This document shows, piece by piece, positions 1-11,162 of a DNA stretch of 64,000 bases. The position numbers and the translations under genes are program-made. The notes beneath the pieces are model-generated. The model worked only from the letters and a program-made list of their open reading frames with translations. It was not told where the DNA came from and made no database searches. The stretch covers positions 13,711,001-13,775,000 of the forward strand of contig NC_088327.1 in NCBI RefSeq assembly GCF_036884655.1, in the 5' to 3' direction. Source of the stretch: Musa acuminata AAA Group (taxonomy: Eukaryota > Streptophyta > Magnoliopsida > Zingiberales > Musaceae). Numbering within the stretch: position 1 is the first letter of the stretch; every line of letters starts with the position of its first letter.

Positions 1-233
1 TTTATCGAACAACTTTCTTAAGAAACAAATATATAAATCATAGCGATAAGTTCTCTAAGAGCGAGTATTATCATCCTGTATCACGATGTATTTAGTTTCT
101 TAATCTTAATATGGTAATATTACTTAATGAATAAACCTTATGTTTATTCTTAGTCCAATACCAATATATTTTCTCAAATTAATGTACACATGAATGAGAA
201 AATATCATAATATATATAAGAGTTTTAATATAA

Positions 234-1745
234 TTACAAAGTGGAACCAAGTCTCATTTTCTCTACATGATCCTTGAATTTCAGATATGGCATAGCTTTA
301 GTCAAAGGATCAACAATCATTAATTCAGTGCTAATATTTTTAATGACCACTTTCTTTTCTTTTACACGTTCTCTTGTGGCTAAATACTTAATGTCGATGT
401 GTTTACTTCGACTTCCACTTTTATAATTTTTAGCCATAAAGACAACAGCTGAATTATCACAAAAAAATCTTAATAGCATAGAAATAGAATAAATGATTGT
501 AAGCCTAGAAGTGAAACTCTTAAGCTATACACCATGTGAAGTAGCCTCAAAACAAGAGACAAACTCAGCTTCCATGGCAGAAGTAGTAGTCAAGGTCTGC
601 TTGGTGCTTCTCTAATAAATAGCTCCACTAGCCATCATAAAAATATATCATGATATTGATTTATGAGAATCAACATAACCGACGAAGTCTGAATCTGAAT
701 AACGAATCACATTTAGATTGTCTGTATGTCTATACATAAGTATGTAATCTTTAGTACATTGTAGATACCTCATCACTTTCTTTGCAGCTCTCCAGTGGTC
801 TATACCTGGATTACTTTGATATCGACCTAGCATCCCCACAACAAATACAATATCAGGTCTAGTACAAACCTAAACATATATAAGGCTTCCTACGGTCGAA
901 GCATATGGGATGTTTTTCATTGATTCCCTCTTAAGGTTGTTCTTTAGGCATTGGTTCAAATTGAACCTATCACCGTTCATAATGAGAGCAACATTTGGTG
1001 AACAATCCTTCATCTGAAATCTTTCTAAAAGTTTATTGATATAGGTTTCTTGTGATAGACCTAAAATGTCTCGAGGTCTATCTCTATGGATCTTAATACC
1101 AATGACATAAGATGCTTCACCCGTATCCTTCATGTCAAAAATTTTAGAAAGGAATCGTTTTACCTCATGCAACAAATCCTTATCGTTGGTTGCAAACAAA
1201 ATATCATCTACATATAAAACAAGAAAACATATTTTACTCCCATTGACCTTCTAGTATATGCATTGATCAATGGGATTTTCAACAAATCCGAATGAAGAAA
1301 TCACTTCATAGAATTTAAAATATCATTAGTGGGAGGCTTGTTTTAAACCGTATATAGATTTCTTAAACTTACAAACCAAGTGTTCACATCCATGTTGTTT
1401 CATATAAACCTCTTTCTCTAGATCTCCATAAAGAAATATCGTTTTCATATCCATTTGTTGCAACTCAAGGTCAAAATGTACAACCAATGCCAAAATGATA
1501 CGAAGAGAATCTTTCTTAAATATAAGATAAAACGTCTCCATATAATCGATTCCCTCTTTTTGAGTAAATCCCTTTGCAACAAGTCTTGCATTGTATCTCT
1601 CAATGTTGCCTAACGAATCTTTCTTGGTTTTAAAGACTTATTTACAACTAATAGCCTTTGCTTCATTAGGCAACTCTACAAGATCCCAGACTTCGTTGCT
1701 CTTCATAGAATTCATCTTTAATTTCATGGCATCGTGCCACAAATT
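234..1745 (-). pseudogene. Copia reverse transcriptase and RNase H remnant of element O
   Basis: Broken minus-strand frames together cover a copia RT and RNase H. RT N-terminal residues (EVWDLVELPNEAKA) lie near 1650-1740. LQQMDMKTIFLYGDLEKEVY and [10 protein letters not shown] lie in 1326-1541. Late RT (FDMKDTGEASYVIGIKI) lies in 870-1199. RNase H pieces include RYQSNPGIDHWRAAKKVMRY (648-839) and SKHIDIKYLATRERV (234-479). Several stops and frame changes separate them, so no functional polymerase is made. The family assignment is firm; the exact ends are not. Confidence 0.85.
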
Positions 1746-1982
1746 TGATTTTTTACGACACATAGCTTGTGAAAAGGCTTCAGGATCATTTTTGGCTCTA
1801 ATATTATAGTCAAATTATTATAGATATACAACATAATCACTAGGAATTGTTGATCTTTTATTTCTAGTAGATCTTTTTAATGTTGTACCAATGTTTTCCT
1901 AAGGAACTTGTGGTTCATCTAGTTGGTTAAGAGCTTGTTGTAATTCCTGAACTACTTGATCTATTAGAATACTATTAGCAAC

Positions 1983-3330
1983 TTATGAAATCTCAATGAT
2001 TGGTTGTTCAGCACTAGTTTGTACTTGAGAAGTGTTATGAACTATAACCAATCTATCATTTGATATGGAAGGTTGAGATTCTATATAATCATTTGCAAAA
2101 ACTATATTCCTGAACTGATTGCTCCCACTGATCATGTCATCCTCAAGAAATTTAGCGTTTCTTGATTCCATAATCCTAGTTGTGTGAGATGGACAATAGA
2201 ACATGTAACCTTTGGACTTTTCGACATATTCAATGAAATACCCACTAATAGTCATCGAGTCTAGTTTCTTCTCTTATGGATTATATATCCTGACCTCAGA
2301 CGGACATCTCCAAACGCGCATATGTCGCAAACTCGGTTTCCAACCTTTTCATAATTCAAATGGTGACTTTAGGACAACCTTGGTTGGAACTCGATTTAAT
2401 ATATACACAGTTGTCTTTAGTGCTTCAGTCCATGAGCACTGAATAAACTTAGCAAAAAGACTAGGTGCTTGTTCATTTTTAGTATATCTACCATAATATT
2501 CTCCCTCTATTTGATCTCACAATTTTAATTTGCTTACCACATTGGTCCTCAACTTCAGCATTAAAGACTTTGAAGGTATCCAATGCTTTATTTTTGTTAT
2601 GAACCAAATAGATATACATATATCGCGAGTAATCATCTATAAAGGAGAGGAAGAATTTCTAACCATGTGTGTCCATATCTGGACAACATATATCAGTATG
2701 AATGATCTCTAATATGTCTGAACTCTTATTAGCACCCATTTTGGACTTGTTTGTCTGCTTTTCCTTAATATAGTCCACACAAGTCTTAAAATTAGTAAAA
2801 TCAAGAGTATTAAGTACCTCATCATTAACTAATCTCTTAATTCTCTTTATGGAGATATGTCCTAATCTCCAACGCTATAACATAGAAGAGTCATCATTAA
2901 TATTACACCTTTTAATGCTAGAGTGAACATGTATTGAACTTTGAGTGTCATCATTTTGTAAGAAAATACGATAAAGACAATCAGACAAAATACATTTCCT
3001 AACATAGTCAAATTTATATAATAAACGAAATGATATATGTTGAAAATTAAAGGAATATCCAACTGGTATGAGTCTGGAAATATAAATTAAGTTTCATGAG
3101 AAACTTGGTACATAAAAGATCTTTTCCAATTTTAAAACAAAATAATTACTTAAAGTTAAAATGCATGTTCCAATTTGCCTCCACATGTGAGCCCATCTTA
3201 TTACCTGATAAGATGCTTTACTCACTTCCCATTGGCTTCCTTAGGTTTTACATACCCTACAAAGAGTTTGCAATATGGATTGTTGATCCAAAGTCAATCC
3301 ACAAGTATTAATATTAACATTAACTATATT
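1983..3330 (-). pseudogene. Copia integrase and protease remnant of element O
   Basis: The minus frame 1983-2255 encodes the post-catalytic part of copia integrase (GYFIEYVEKSKGYMFYCPSH). Upstream frames to about 2760 match the integrase core only in pieces. Near 3274-3305 the minus strand reads VDFGSTIHIA where a copia protease normally has a D-S/T-G active site, so the motif itself is altered. Multiple stops are present. This is decayed pol between the zinc knuckle at 3394-3435 and the RT remnant. Confidence 0.7.
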
Positions 3331-3393
3331 ATATTCATAACACACAAATGAGGTTGGTTTATCTTTCTTTTCAAGTCATTGTTGGAATTTCGT

Positions 3394-3435
3394 GCATTCC
3401 TTCTTCTCGTGTCCCTTCCTTTTACAAAAGAAACA
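3394..3435 (-). pseudogene. gag zinc knuckle of element O
   Basis: The minus strand reads CFFCKRKGHEKKEC, an intact C-X2-C-X4-H-X4-C nucleocapsid knuckle in 42 nt. It sits about 100 bp from the SIRE insertion point. The preceding gag residues are found at 21601-21995, showing that the SIRE and A elements landed within the gag gene of O. Confidence 0.85.
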
Positions 3436-4079
3436 CTTTCTTCTTTCTTGATATTAGCTGGGGGTGGCATTTTACCATTTTCCTATTGATAAGCTTTCTG
3501 ATTGGCTTAATTTTTGTTAGTTTTATTCTTTCCATTGTTGAATCTCGGATTTTGATGATGAAGTCAATTGTCATTTATTATCTAATCTATATGTTGAGAT
3601 AAGTGTGTAGGATTAACTACGATGAAAGTAAGACATGCAGCAGGAGTTGCGCCGGAGTCAAGACAATGATCACGTTGGGAGTTCGAGAGTTCGAGGGAAG
3701 TTCGGACAGTCGTCGGAGGTTCTGCGAGAACAAATCCGAGAAGTCCATGAACTTGCCAAAGAAGCTCGTCGGAACTCGCCAAGTGGATCGTCGCAAGTCC
3801 AGGAGTTTGCCGGAAGTCCGCAGGAGCATCACCGAGGGTTCATCGGATGATCGACGGAAGTTCGCCGGAAGCTTGCCGGAAGAAGCGATTAACGCACCGG
3901 AGCAAGTTGCAGTAATTGTCTTAGGAAATATCGTAGTTAGCACAATGATTAAGTTGAAAATGGGAGGTGATCCCATTAACTTAATCTTGGGGCAATTGGG
4001 CCCCTGAAAAACCCAAATTGGGCCCTTGAAAAACCCAAATTGGGCCGAATGGATCAACCCATTCGGACCCTGATTTCTG

Positions 4080-4375
4080 TTGGGAGGTGCAACCGCCCAA
4101 GCCAAGAGGTAGCACCGCCTGGGATAAGTCTCCGAGCGAGACTGGGCGGTGCAACCGCCCCAGCCAGGAGGTGGCACTGCCTGGGCTCAGTCTCCAAGCG
4201 AGACTAGGCGGTGCAACCTCCCCTGACAAGAGGTAGCACCGCTTGAGCTCGGTCTTCGAGCTCTGGCAGGAGGTGCAACCGCCCCTGATAGAGGTGGCAC
4301 CGCCCAGAGGCTCAGTCTTCGAGCTCTGCCGGGCGGTGCAATTGCCTCAGTCAGGAGGTGCAACCGCCTGATCCC
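4080..4375 (+). repeat. GC-rich tandem repeats within the SIRE LTR
   Basis: About six imperfect units of roughly 50-60 bp are built around GGCGGTGCAACCGCC and AGGTGGCACCGCC, alternating with TCCGAGCGAGACT or TTCGAGCTCTG. GGCGGTGCAACCGCC is itself a near-palindrome (GGCGGT/ACCGCC), so each unit can form a hairpin. The block lies just upstream of the TATA box, in the U3 position. Equivalent blocks occur at about 11677-12030 and 37140-37495 with different unit numbers. Confidence 0.8.
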
Positions 4376-4428
4376 GGAATTCCGGGAATTGACAGTTTTG
4401 AGCTCCAAATTTGAACTAGGTTGGGGCC

Positions 4429-4436
4429 TATAAATA
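4429..4436 (+). promoter_or_regulatory. TATA box of SIRE 5' LTR
   Basis: TATAAATA lies in a GGGGCCTATAAATACCCC context after the GC-rich repeats. The same motif is conserved at 12083-12090 and 37555-37562 in the other two LTRs. Transcription would start a short distance downstream, giving the U3/R boundary. No start site can be read from sequence alone. Confidence 0.75.
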
Positions 4437-5262
4437 CCCCACCCATTCAGCACTGAAAGGGCATGAACTTACACTGAAATCTTGATCTTGTTCTATGATT
4501 TTTAGAGCTCAAAATTGTTGTAAAGGCCAAAAGTTCTTCTCCCTTTTTTCTTCCAAGTTCTGAGCTGTAAAGAGAGGAGAGAAAATTCTGTAAGGGTTGT
4601 CTCCTAAGCCTGTCAAAAGGAGTGAAACTGTAAAAGGGTGGTTGGCCTTCGCCTATTGAAGGAAGGCCTCTAGTTGACGTCGGTGACCTCGTCGGTGGAG
4701 GAAGCCAAAAGTGGAGTAGGTCAAGATTGACCGAACCAATCTAAATCTCGGTTTGCATTTACTTTGAGCATCTTATCTTTACTACAAACCTCTTCAATAG
4801 CTTACTGCCTTCTGTGTTTTTACGAACGTGTTTCAAAGTTCAGTGCTTTCCGAATCGGCGTTTAAGACGCAAATCAGTTTTATCGTACGAACGTCGTATT
4901 TCAGTTTGCGCTTAAGTTCTGATTTCCATTATAACTGCAAACTGCCTTTATATCTTTGCTTTAATTGCATCTTGCCTTATCTCAAGTTAAAGTGGTTTAC
5001 GAATAAGCTTTTATACCGAAATCGCTTTTATCGTACGAACGTCGTATTTCAGTTTGCGCTTATATTCCGATTTCCATCATAACTACAAATTGTGTTTATT
5101 TCTTTGCTGCATCTCTCCTAGTCAAAAGTTGAAGTGATTTACGAATCGACTTTCTTACCAAAATCACTTTTATCGAACGAACGCAGTTTTCAATTTTAAT
5201 CGTAGAAGGTTTTCCGCTGCACTAATTCACCCCCCCCTCTTAGTGCTCTTGATCCTAACAAT

Positions 5263-5274
5263 TGGTATCAGAGC
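5263..5274 (+). other. Primer binding site of SIRE element
   Basis: TGGTATCAGAGC lies two bases after the 5' LTR end. It is complementary to the 3' end of plant initiator Met-tRNA, the usual primer for copia elements. Confidence 0.92.
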
Positions 5275-5310
5275 GGGGTTAACTCTCAAACGGATTAAAA
5301 CCCAAGAGAG

Positions 5311-6894
5311 ATGGCATACGCCGGAAACCAAGAGGGCCATTCTATCACACGTCCACTCATGTTCAATGGGACGGACTACACCTATTGGAAGACCCGAATA
5401 AGGATATTTCTTATTTCTATGGATTTTAAACTTTGGAATCTTGTCGAAAATGGATTTTTGAAGTCTTCTCTTCCAATGATCGATTGGAATGAATTGGAGA
5501 AGAAGGCTTTCGCTCTTAATGCAAAGGCTATGAATGCCTTATTTTGTGCGCATGATAAAAACGAGTTCAATTGTGTTTCGGTTTGTGAAACAGCATTTGA
5601 TATTTGGCACATACTCGAAGTGACTCACGAAGGCACAAGTAGAGTGAAAGAGTCAAAAATCAATCTTTTGTTACATTCTTTCAAACTTTTCTGGATGAAA
5701 CTGAGTGAGACTATTGGCGACATGTTTACCCGTTTCACGGATGTCATCAACGGTCTAAAAGGACTCGGAAAAAGTTTTTCAGATTTTGAGCTCGTAAATA
5801 AGATTCTAAGATCCCTTCCTAAGAGTTGGGATCCTAAAGTCACTGCTATTCAAGAGGCGAAAGATCTAAACAACTTCCCTCTTGAAGAACTAATCGGGTC
5901 ATTAATGACCTACGAGATGACTTGCAAAGCTCATGAAGAGCAAGAAGACATCCTTCCAAAGAACAGGAAGGATATGACACTTAGAACTTCAGAAGACCAC
6001 TTGAGAGAAAACTCAAGTGATTAGGACTGTGACGATGACTTGGCACTTCTAACAAGAAAATTTAAAAAATTCATTAAAAGAAACAAGTTTAAGAATGAAA
6101 CAAAAATAAATTTGAACCCAAGAAGGACCAAGTTATTTGCTATGAGTGCAAAAAGCCGGGACACTACAAGAGTGATTGTCCTCAAGTCAAAAAGAGAACA
6201 TCAAAGAAGAAGGCGCTCAAAGTAACGTGGGATGACTCGAGCGCATCCGAAGAAGAGGAGTCCAACACCGAGCAAGTTGCTCATTACGCCTTAATGGCCA
6301 TCGGAGAGGAGGTAATGAATTTAATAGATGCAGATTTATCATTTGATGAATTATTAAATGCCTTCCATGACTTATTTGATGAATGCAAGATTATTAGCAG
6401 AAAATATAAATTGCTAAAAAAGGAGCATGATAGTCTTACTTGTAATTTTGATAAGTTAAAAACTGAATATCATGATAGTTCAGCTTCATGCATAAAATGC
6501 CATGATCTAGAAACTCTCCAAAAGAAAAACTTGCTACTTAAGGACACCTTGAAGAAATTTGAGGTTGGTAGCAAGTCATTGAACATGATCCTTGCAAACA
6601 AGGGTCATGTTCCCAAAAGAAGTGGAATCGGATTTGTGAGAAGTCCTCACCAAAATCCAACCACCTTCATAAAAGGCCCCATCTTACATGTTCGACACCA
6701 AAGCAAATGCAACTTTTGTTGTAAACTTAGGACACAAAACGTATTATTGTCCATTCAAGAAAATTAGTACGAACAAATTAATTTGGGTTCCTAAAGGAAC
6801 CGTGATAAATTCCATGCAACATGATAAACAATGTAGATCTATTTTTGAGGCACCCAAAAGTAAATGGGTACCTAAAAATCATCCTTTCTTGTAG
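5311..6894 (+). pseudogene. SIRE gag (broken)
   Basis: The start is the ATG 36 nt after the PBS (MAYAGNQEGHS). The capsid-like part (FNGTDYTYWKTRIRIFL) runs to an in-frame TAG at 6022-6024. After a one-base frame change near 6110, a zinc knuckle CYECKKPGHYKSDC is encoded at 6138-6179, followed by an acidic stretch and a coiled-coil-like region to about 6700. A second knuckle, starting CNFC at about 6708, is split by a frameshift at about 6727. A further TAG lies at 6892-6894 before the protease. The family normally has one continuous gag-pol frame, so these are disabling changes. Confidence 0.88.
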
Positions 6895-9800
6895 AAACCT
6901 ATACCATCGCAAACTAGGAGCAAGAGATGGTACCTTAATAGTGGATGCTCAAGGCATATGACCGGAGATCCATCTCAATTCTCTAAGCTCACTAGCATAG
7001 ACGAAGGCTATGTCACCTTCGGAGACAACAACAAGGGTAAAATCATTGGCAAAGGAACCATAGGTAACAAATCCAACTTCTTTATTGAAGATGCTTTGTT
7101 AGTTGATGGTTTAAAACATAACCTCTTGAGCATTAGTCAATTATGTGATAAAGGATACATTGTCAGATTCGAATCTAATGCTTGCATCATTGAAAAACCA
7201 CACAAAAACATGCCTATGATTGCATTAAAACAAAATAACATATACACTATTGACATCAATGATTTGTGTAATGAAATGTGTTTTTCGGTTTTGAATGAGG
7301 ATGCTTGGCTATGGCATAGAAGATTAGGTCATGCTAGCATGAAACTAATCACTCAAATATCATCTAAAGAACTTGTAAGAGGAATTCCTCATATCAAGTT
7401 CATCAAAGATAATGTATGTGATGCTTGCCAATTAGGTAAACAAATTAAGGGTAGTTTCAAATCTAAGAATCAAATAAGCACCTCTAGGCCCTTATAATTG
7501 ATCCATATGGACTTGTTCGGACCAATCTCTACATTAAGCCTAGGAGGTAGCAAATACGCCTTCGTTATTGTGGATGACTATAGCAGATATACATGGACTT
7601 ACTTCTTAAAACAGAAAAATGAATGCTTTAGATATTTTACCAAGTTTTGTAAACTTGTTCAAAATGAGAAGGGTTCTATGATTTCGTCAATTAGAAGTGA
7701 TCACGGTGGAGAATTTCAAAACCATGATTTCCAAGAATTTTGTGAACTCAATGGATACAACCATAATTTCTCTACTCCAAGAAATCCTCAACAAAATGGA
7801 GTAGTAGAAAGAAAAAATCGAAATTTACAAGAAATGGCAAGAACCATGTTGAATGAACATAGCCTACCCAAATATTTTTGGGCCGAAGCCGTAAACACTG
7901 CATGCTATATTTTGAATAGAGTTCTAGTAAGACCCTTACTCACCAAAACTCTTTATGAGTTATGGAACAACAAAAAACCCAATGTTTCATATTTTAAAGT
8001 CTTTGGGTGTAAGTGTTTTATCTTGAATAAAAAGGATAACTTAAGAAAATTTGATGCTAAATCCGATGAAGGAATCTTTCTTGGTTATTCTTCGGTTTCT
8101 AAAGCTTTTCGTATCTTCAATAAAAGAACTTTAATTATTGAAGAATCCATTCATGTTGTTTTCAATGAGATTTCCGAAATTAGGAAAAACGATTTTGATG
8201 ATGATGTTAATTTTGATTCCTTGAATTTAAATGAAACCCCATCTCCAACTAGCAACTTGGATGCATCCACTTCCGAAACATCCTTACCCAAGGATTGGAA
8301 GTATGTGGATGCTCATCCTAAAGAGCTAATCTTAGGAGACTCATCAAAGGGGGTTCAAACACGATCTTCTCTTAAAAAATTTTGTGCCAACGCCGCTTTT
8401 CTCTCCCAAATTGAACCCAAATGTGTTGACGAAGCCATGAAAGATGATTCATGGATTATCGCAATGCAAGATGAATTGAATCAATTTGAGAGAAATGAGG
8501 TGTGGAAGCTTGTTCCTAGGCCAAATGACCATTTAGTTATTGGTACTAAATGGGCCTTTAGAAACAAGCAAGATGAAAATGGTATCGTGGTTAGAAACAA
8601 GGCTAGATTAGTTGCCAAAGGTTTCAACCAAGAAGAAGGTATCGATTACGAAGAAACCTTCGCTCCTGTGGCTCGATTAGAAGCCATAAGGATGCTCCTT
8701 GCCTACGCTAGTAGTAATAATTTTAAGTTGTTTCAAATGGATGTTAAAAGCGCTTTTCTTAATGGCTTTATTTCCGAAGAAGTCTATGTTGAACAACCTC
8801 CTGGATTTAAAAACAATAGCCTCCCTAATCATGTGTTTAGATTAACTAAAGTTCTCTATGGTTTAAAACAAGCTCCGAGGGCTTGGTATGAGAGACTTAG
8901 TTCTTTTCTTATTGAAAATAATTTCACAAAAGGCAAGGTTGATACTACATTATTCATCAAGAATTTTAAAAATAATTTTCTCATTGTTCAGATTTATGTT
9001 GATGATATTATCTTTGGTTCTACGAATGAATCTCTTTGTGAATCTTTTGCTAAAACTATGAGTCTTGAATTCGAAATGAGTTTAATGGGAGAATTAACAT
9101 TCTTCTTAGGCTTACAAATCAAACAACTAAGCAATGACATCTTTATTAGTCAAACTAAATATGCTATGAATTTACTAAAAAATTTAATATGAATAACTCA
9201 AAAGCTATTAACACTCCTATGAGCACCTCCACTAAGTTAGAAATTGATGAAAGTGGAGAAAGCTTCGATCAAAAAACTTATAGGGGTATGATAGGAAGTT
9301 TACTTTACCTCACTGCAACTAGACCAAACATCATATTCAGTGTAGGACTTTGTGCTAGATTTCAATCAAACCCTAAGATATCTCATCTCAAAGCAGTTAA
9401 AAGAATACTTAGATATCTTAATGGTACCACAAATCTAGGATTATGGTACCCAAAATCAGAGAATCTTGAGTTAATTGCTTATGATGAAGCGGACTTTGCT
9501 GGCTGTAGACTAGATAGAAAAAGCACATCAGGAACATGTCAATTTTTAGGACATGCCTTTGTTTCTTGGTCATCTAAGAAACAAAACTCGGTTGCACTAT
9601 CAACAACCGAAGCTGAATATATTACAGCAAGTGCATGCTGTGCACAAGTTGTATGGATGAAAAACACCTTAGAAGATTATAAAGTTCATCTTAAAAATAT
9701 TCCCATTAAATGTGATAACATAAGTGCAATATGCTTAACAAAGAATTCTATACAACACTCAAGAACAAAACATATTGATATTAGACATCACTTTATACGA

Positions 9801-9944
9801 GATCATGTTATTAATCATGATGTAATCATAGAGTTCATTGATACTAAACATCAACTAGCTGATATTTTTACAAAACCTCTAAGTGAAGAACAATTTGATT
9901 TCATAAGAAGAGAATTAGGAATGTTAATGTGTCCGAATACATAA
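6895..9944 (+). pseudogene. SIRE pol: protease, integrase, RT, RNase H (broken)
   Basis: The protease motif WYLNSGCSRHMTG (6928 on) has Asn where the catalytic Asp of DSG belongs (codon 6937-6939, AAT). The integrase zinc finger (HRRLGHAS...CDACQLGK) ends near an in-frame TAA at 7495-7497. The integrase core keeps the D,D,E residues ([21 protein letters not shown]). RT keeps YVDD at 8995-9006. A frameshift near 9185 moves RNase H into another frame (9189-9944; STTEAEY, TKHIDIRHHF, ADIFTKPLS), ending with TAA. Integrase and RT look structurally complete, but the polyprotein cannot be made whole. Confidence 0.92.
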
Positions 9945-11148
9945 ACTAGTTAAAATTATTTTTTGGACTTAATCATATGATCAAATCACTTGATCGCCAT
10001 TACATGCCTATATAACATGTTGGAAATTATGTGTTGAATACAAAAATTTCCATAACAATAAGCATGTTTTGTCTTCATGATTGTATTTGAAAATCTGTAG
10101 CATAGTCTAGACCGAATGCATGAAAGTGTTCATTTCATTTTCGGATTCGCTTAACAATTGGAATGCTAAAAATCGAATTTTCTCATACACTTATATGAAA
10201 AATATTTTTCTGAAATGGATTTGATGAAATGATTCCTGCTTATGAATTCCATCTTGAAATATGGATGATAGTATTTTTACTTGCAAAGATTTGCTTCACA
10301 TACATATTTTGAAGCATGATTTAATCTCTCATCGGTTTTTAACTTCACTCAAAGTAAACTCACAAATAGCTGGTATCACAAATGGCCTTCCTCCTTCATG
10401 CAAAAAGATTATAACAAATAAAAAGGAAGAAGTATTCAAAGCGATCTACATATCATGCTTTTCTTTATATACTTGATTTCCTATCACTTACTATTGGAAA
10501 ATAACTTGAACCTAGTAAAGGCATGAACGGCTGTCACACTTATGTTCAAAATTTGCTTATATTGTTCTCCTGGTATCACAACTACCATGCTTTTTGTTGA
10601 TGACAAAGGGGGAGAAATATATGAATTGATGCTATAAACACTGATGCTATGATTATGCCATGCTTGCATCACCAAGAGATATATGAATAGATGCTATGAT
10701 TGCTATAATTTGCATTATGCCTTGTTTGTATCGTGTCAAGATATCAAACAAAAAACTTACATCATAATTTTACGAGTTGATATCTTATCATGTGATGAAA
10801 TGCAATACTTGCTAAAATATTTGAAATGTGTACATCATGTAATGATATCAAAATCCTACTTCGTAGTTTTACATGTTGATATCTTACAATATGATGAATT
10901 GCTACTATTACCATCATTCAAACTTGTAATGTGAAATTTGAAAATGAATGTCAAGCCTTGACATCATCTTCAGAGAGATACATCATGATAGGAATCATGA
11001 TAGGAGTATTGATAAGTTCAAATGATTTTAACTTATCAATATGTCTCTTGAATTCTTAGGTTTTGAATTCAAGAATGACTTATCTCAAGTATGGCATATA
11101 GACAGGGGGAGTTAAGGTTAACTCCATTATCAATTGATTGTCATCATC
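9945..11148 (+). other. SIRE 3' non-coding region between RNase H and 3' LTR
   Basis: This 1.2-kb AT-rich region has only short unrelated frames. It contains a purine tract ACAAAGGGGGAGAAA at about 10603-10617 and another AGACAGGGGGAG near 11100, before the one next to the LTR. Members of this lineage often have an extended 3' region, sometimes with an env-like gene. No membrane protein or furin-like site could be supported here. Confidence 0.7.
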
Positions 11149-11162
11149 AAAAAGGGGGATAT
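11149..11162 (+). other. Polypurine tract of SIRE element
   Basis: AAAAAGGGGGATAT directly precedes the TG of the 3' LTR. It is the expected primer for plus-strand synthesis. Confidence 0.85.

Larger units (their letters stand above)
1..3535 (-). mobile_element. Outer Ty1/copia retrotransposon O, left (3') part
   Basis: This is a degenerate copia element read on the minus strand. From right to left it carries a gag zinc knuckle, protease, integrase, reverse transcriptase and RNase H remnants, which is the copia order. It is the oldest layer of the nest. Its gag continues at 21601-21995 once SIRE and element A are removed, and a 15-bp scrap remains at 12931-12945. The 3' end runs to or beyond the window edge. 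Positions 1-233 are AT-rich and non-coding, and may be the 3' end or LTR. Protein style resembles the TNT1-94-like copia group; the lineage name is inference. Confidence 0.85.
3536..5260 (+). repeat. 5' LTR of SIRE element
   Basis: The 1725-bp LTR begins TGTTGAATCTCGG and ends in a C-rich stretch followed by CTCTTGATCCTAACA. It matches 11163-12930 along its whole length, and most of 36293-38382. It contains a GC-rich tandem repeat block, a TATA box, and tandem copies of a segment around TTTATCGTACGAACGTCGTA (about 4866-5080). Confidence 0.93.

Noticed and set aside
3617..4453. Long frames on both strands in the SIRE LTR (also at 11208-12346 and 36325-37657)
   Set aside because: They lie within the LTR, follow the GC-rich repeats and show no known protein. 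Their recurrence in all LTR copies reflects the shared repeat, not a conserved gene.
10000..11000. Possible env-like gene of the SIRE element
   Set aside because: Only short frames, no signal peptide or membrane pattern, and no continuity with pol.
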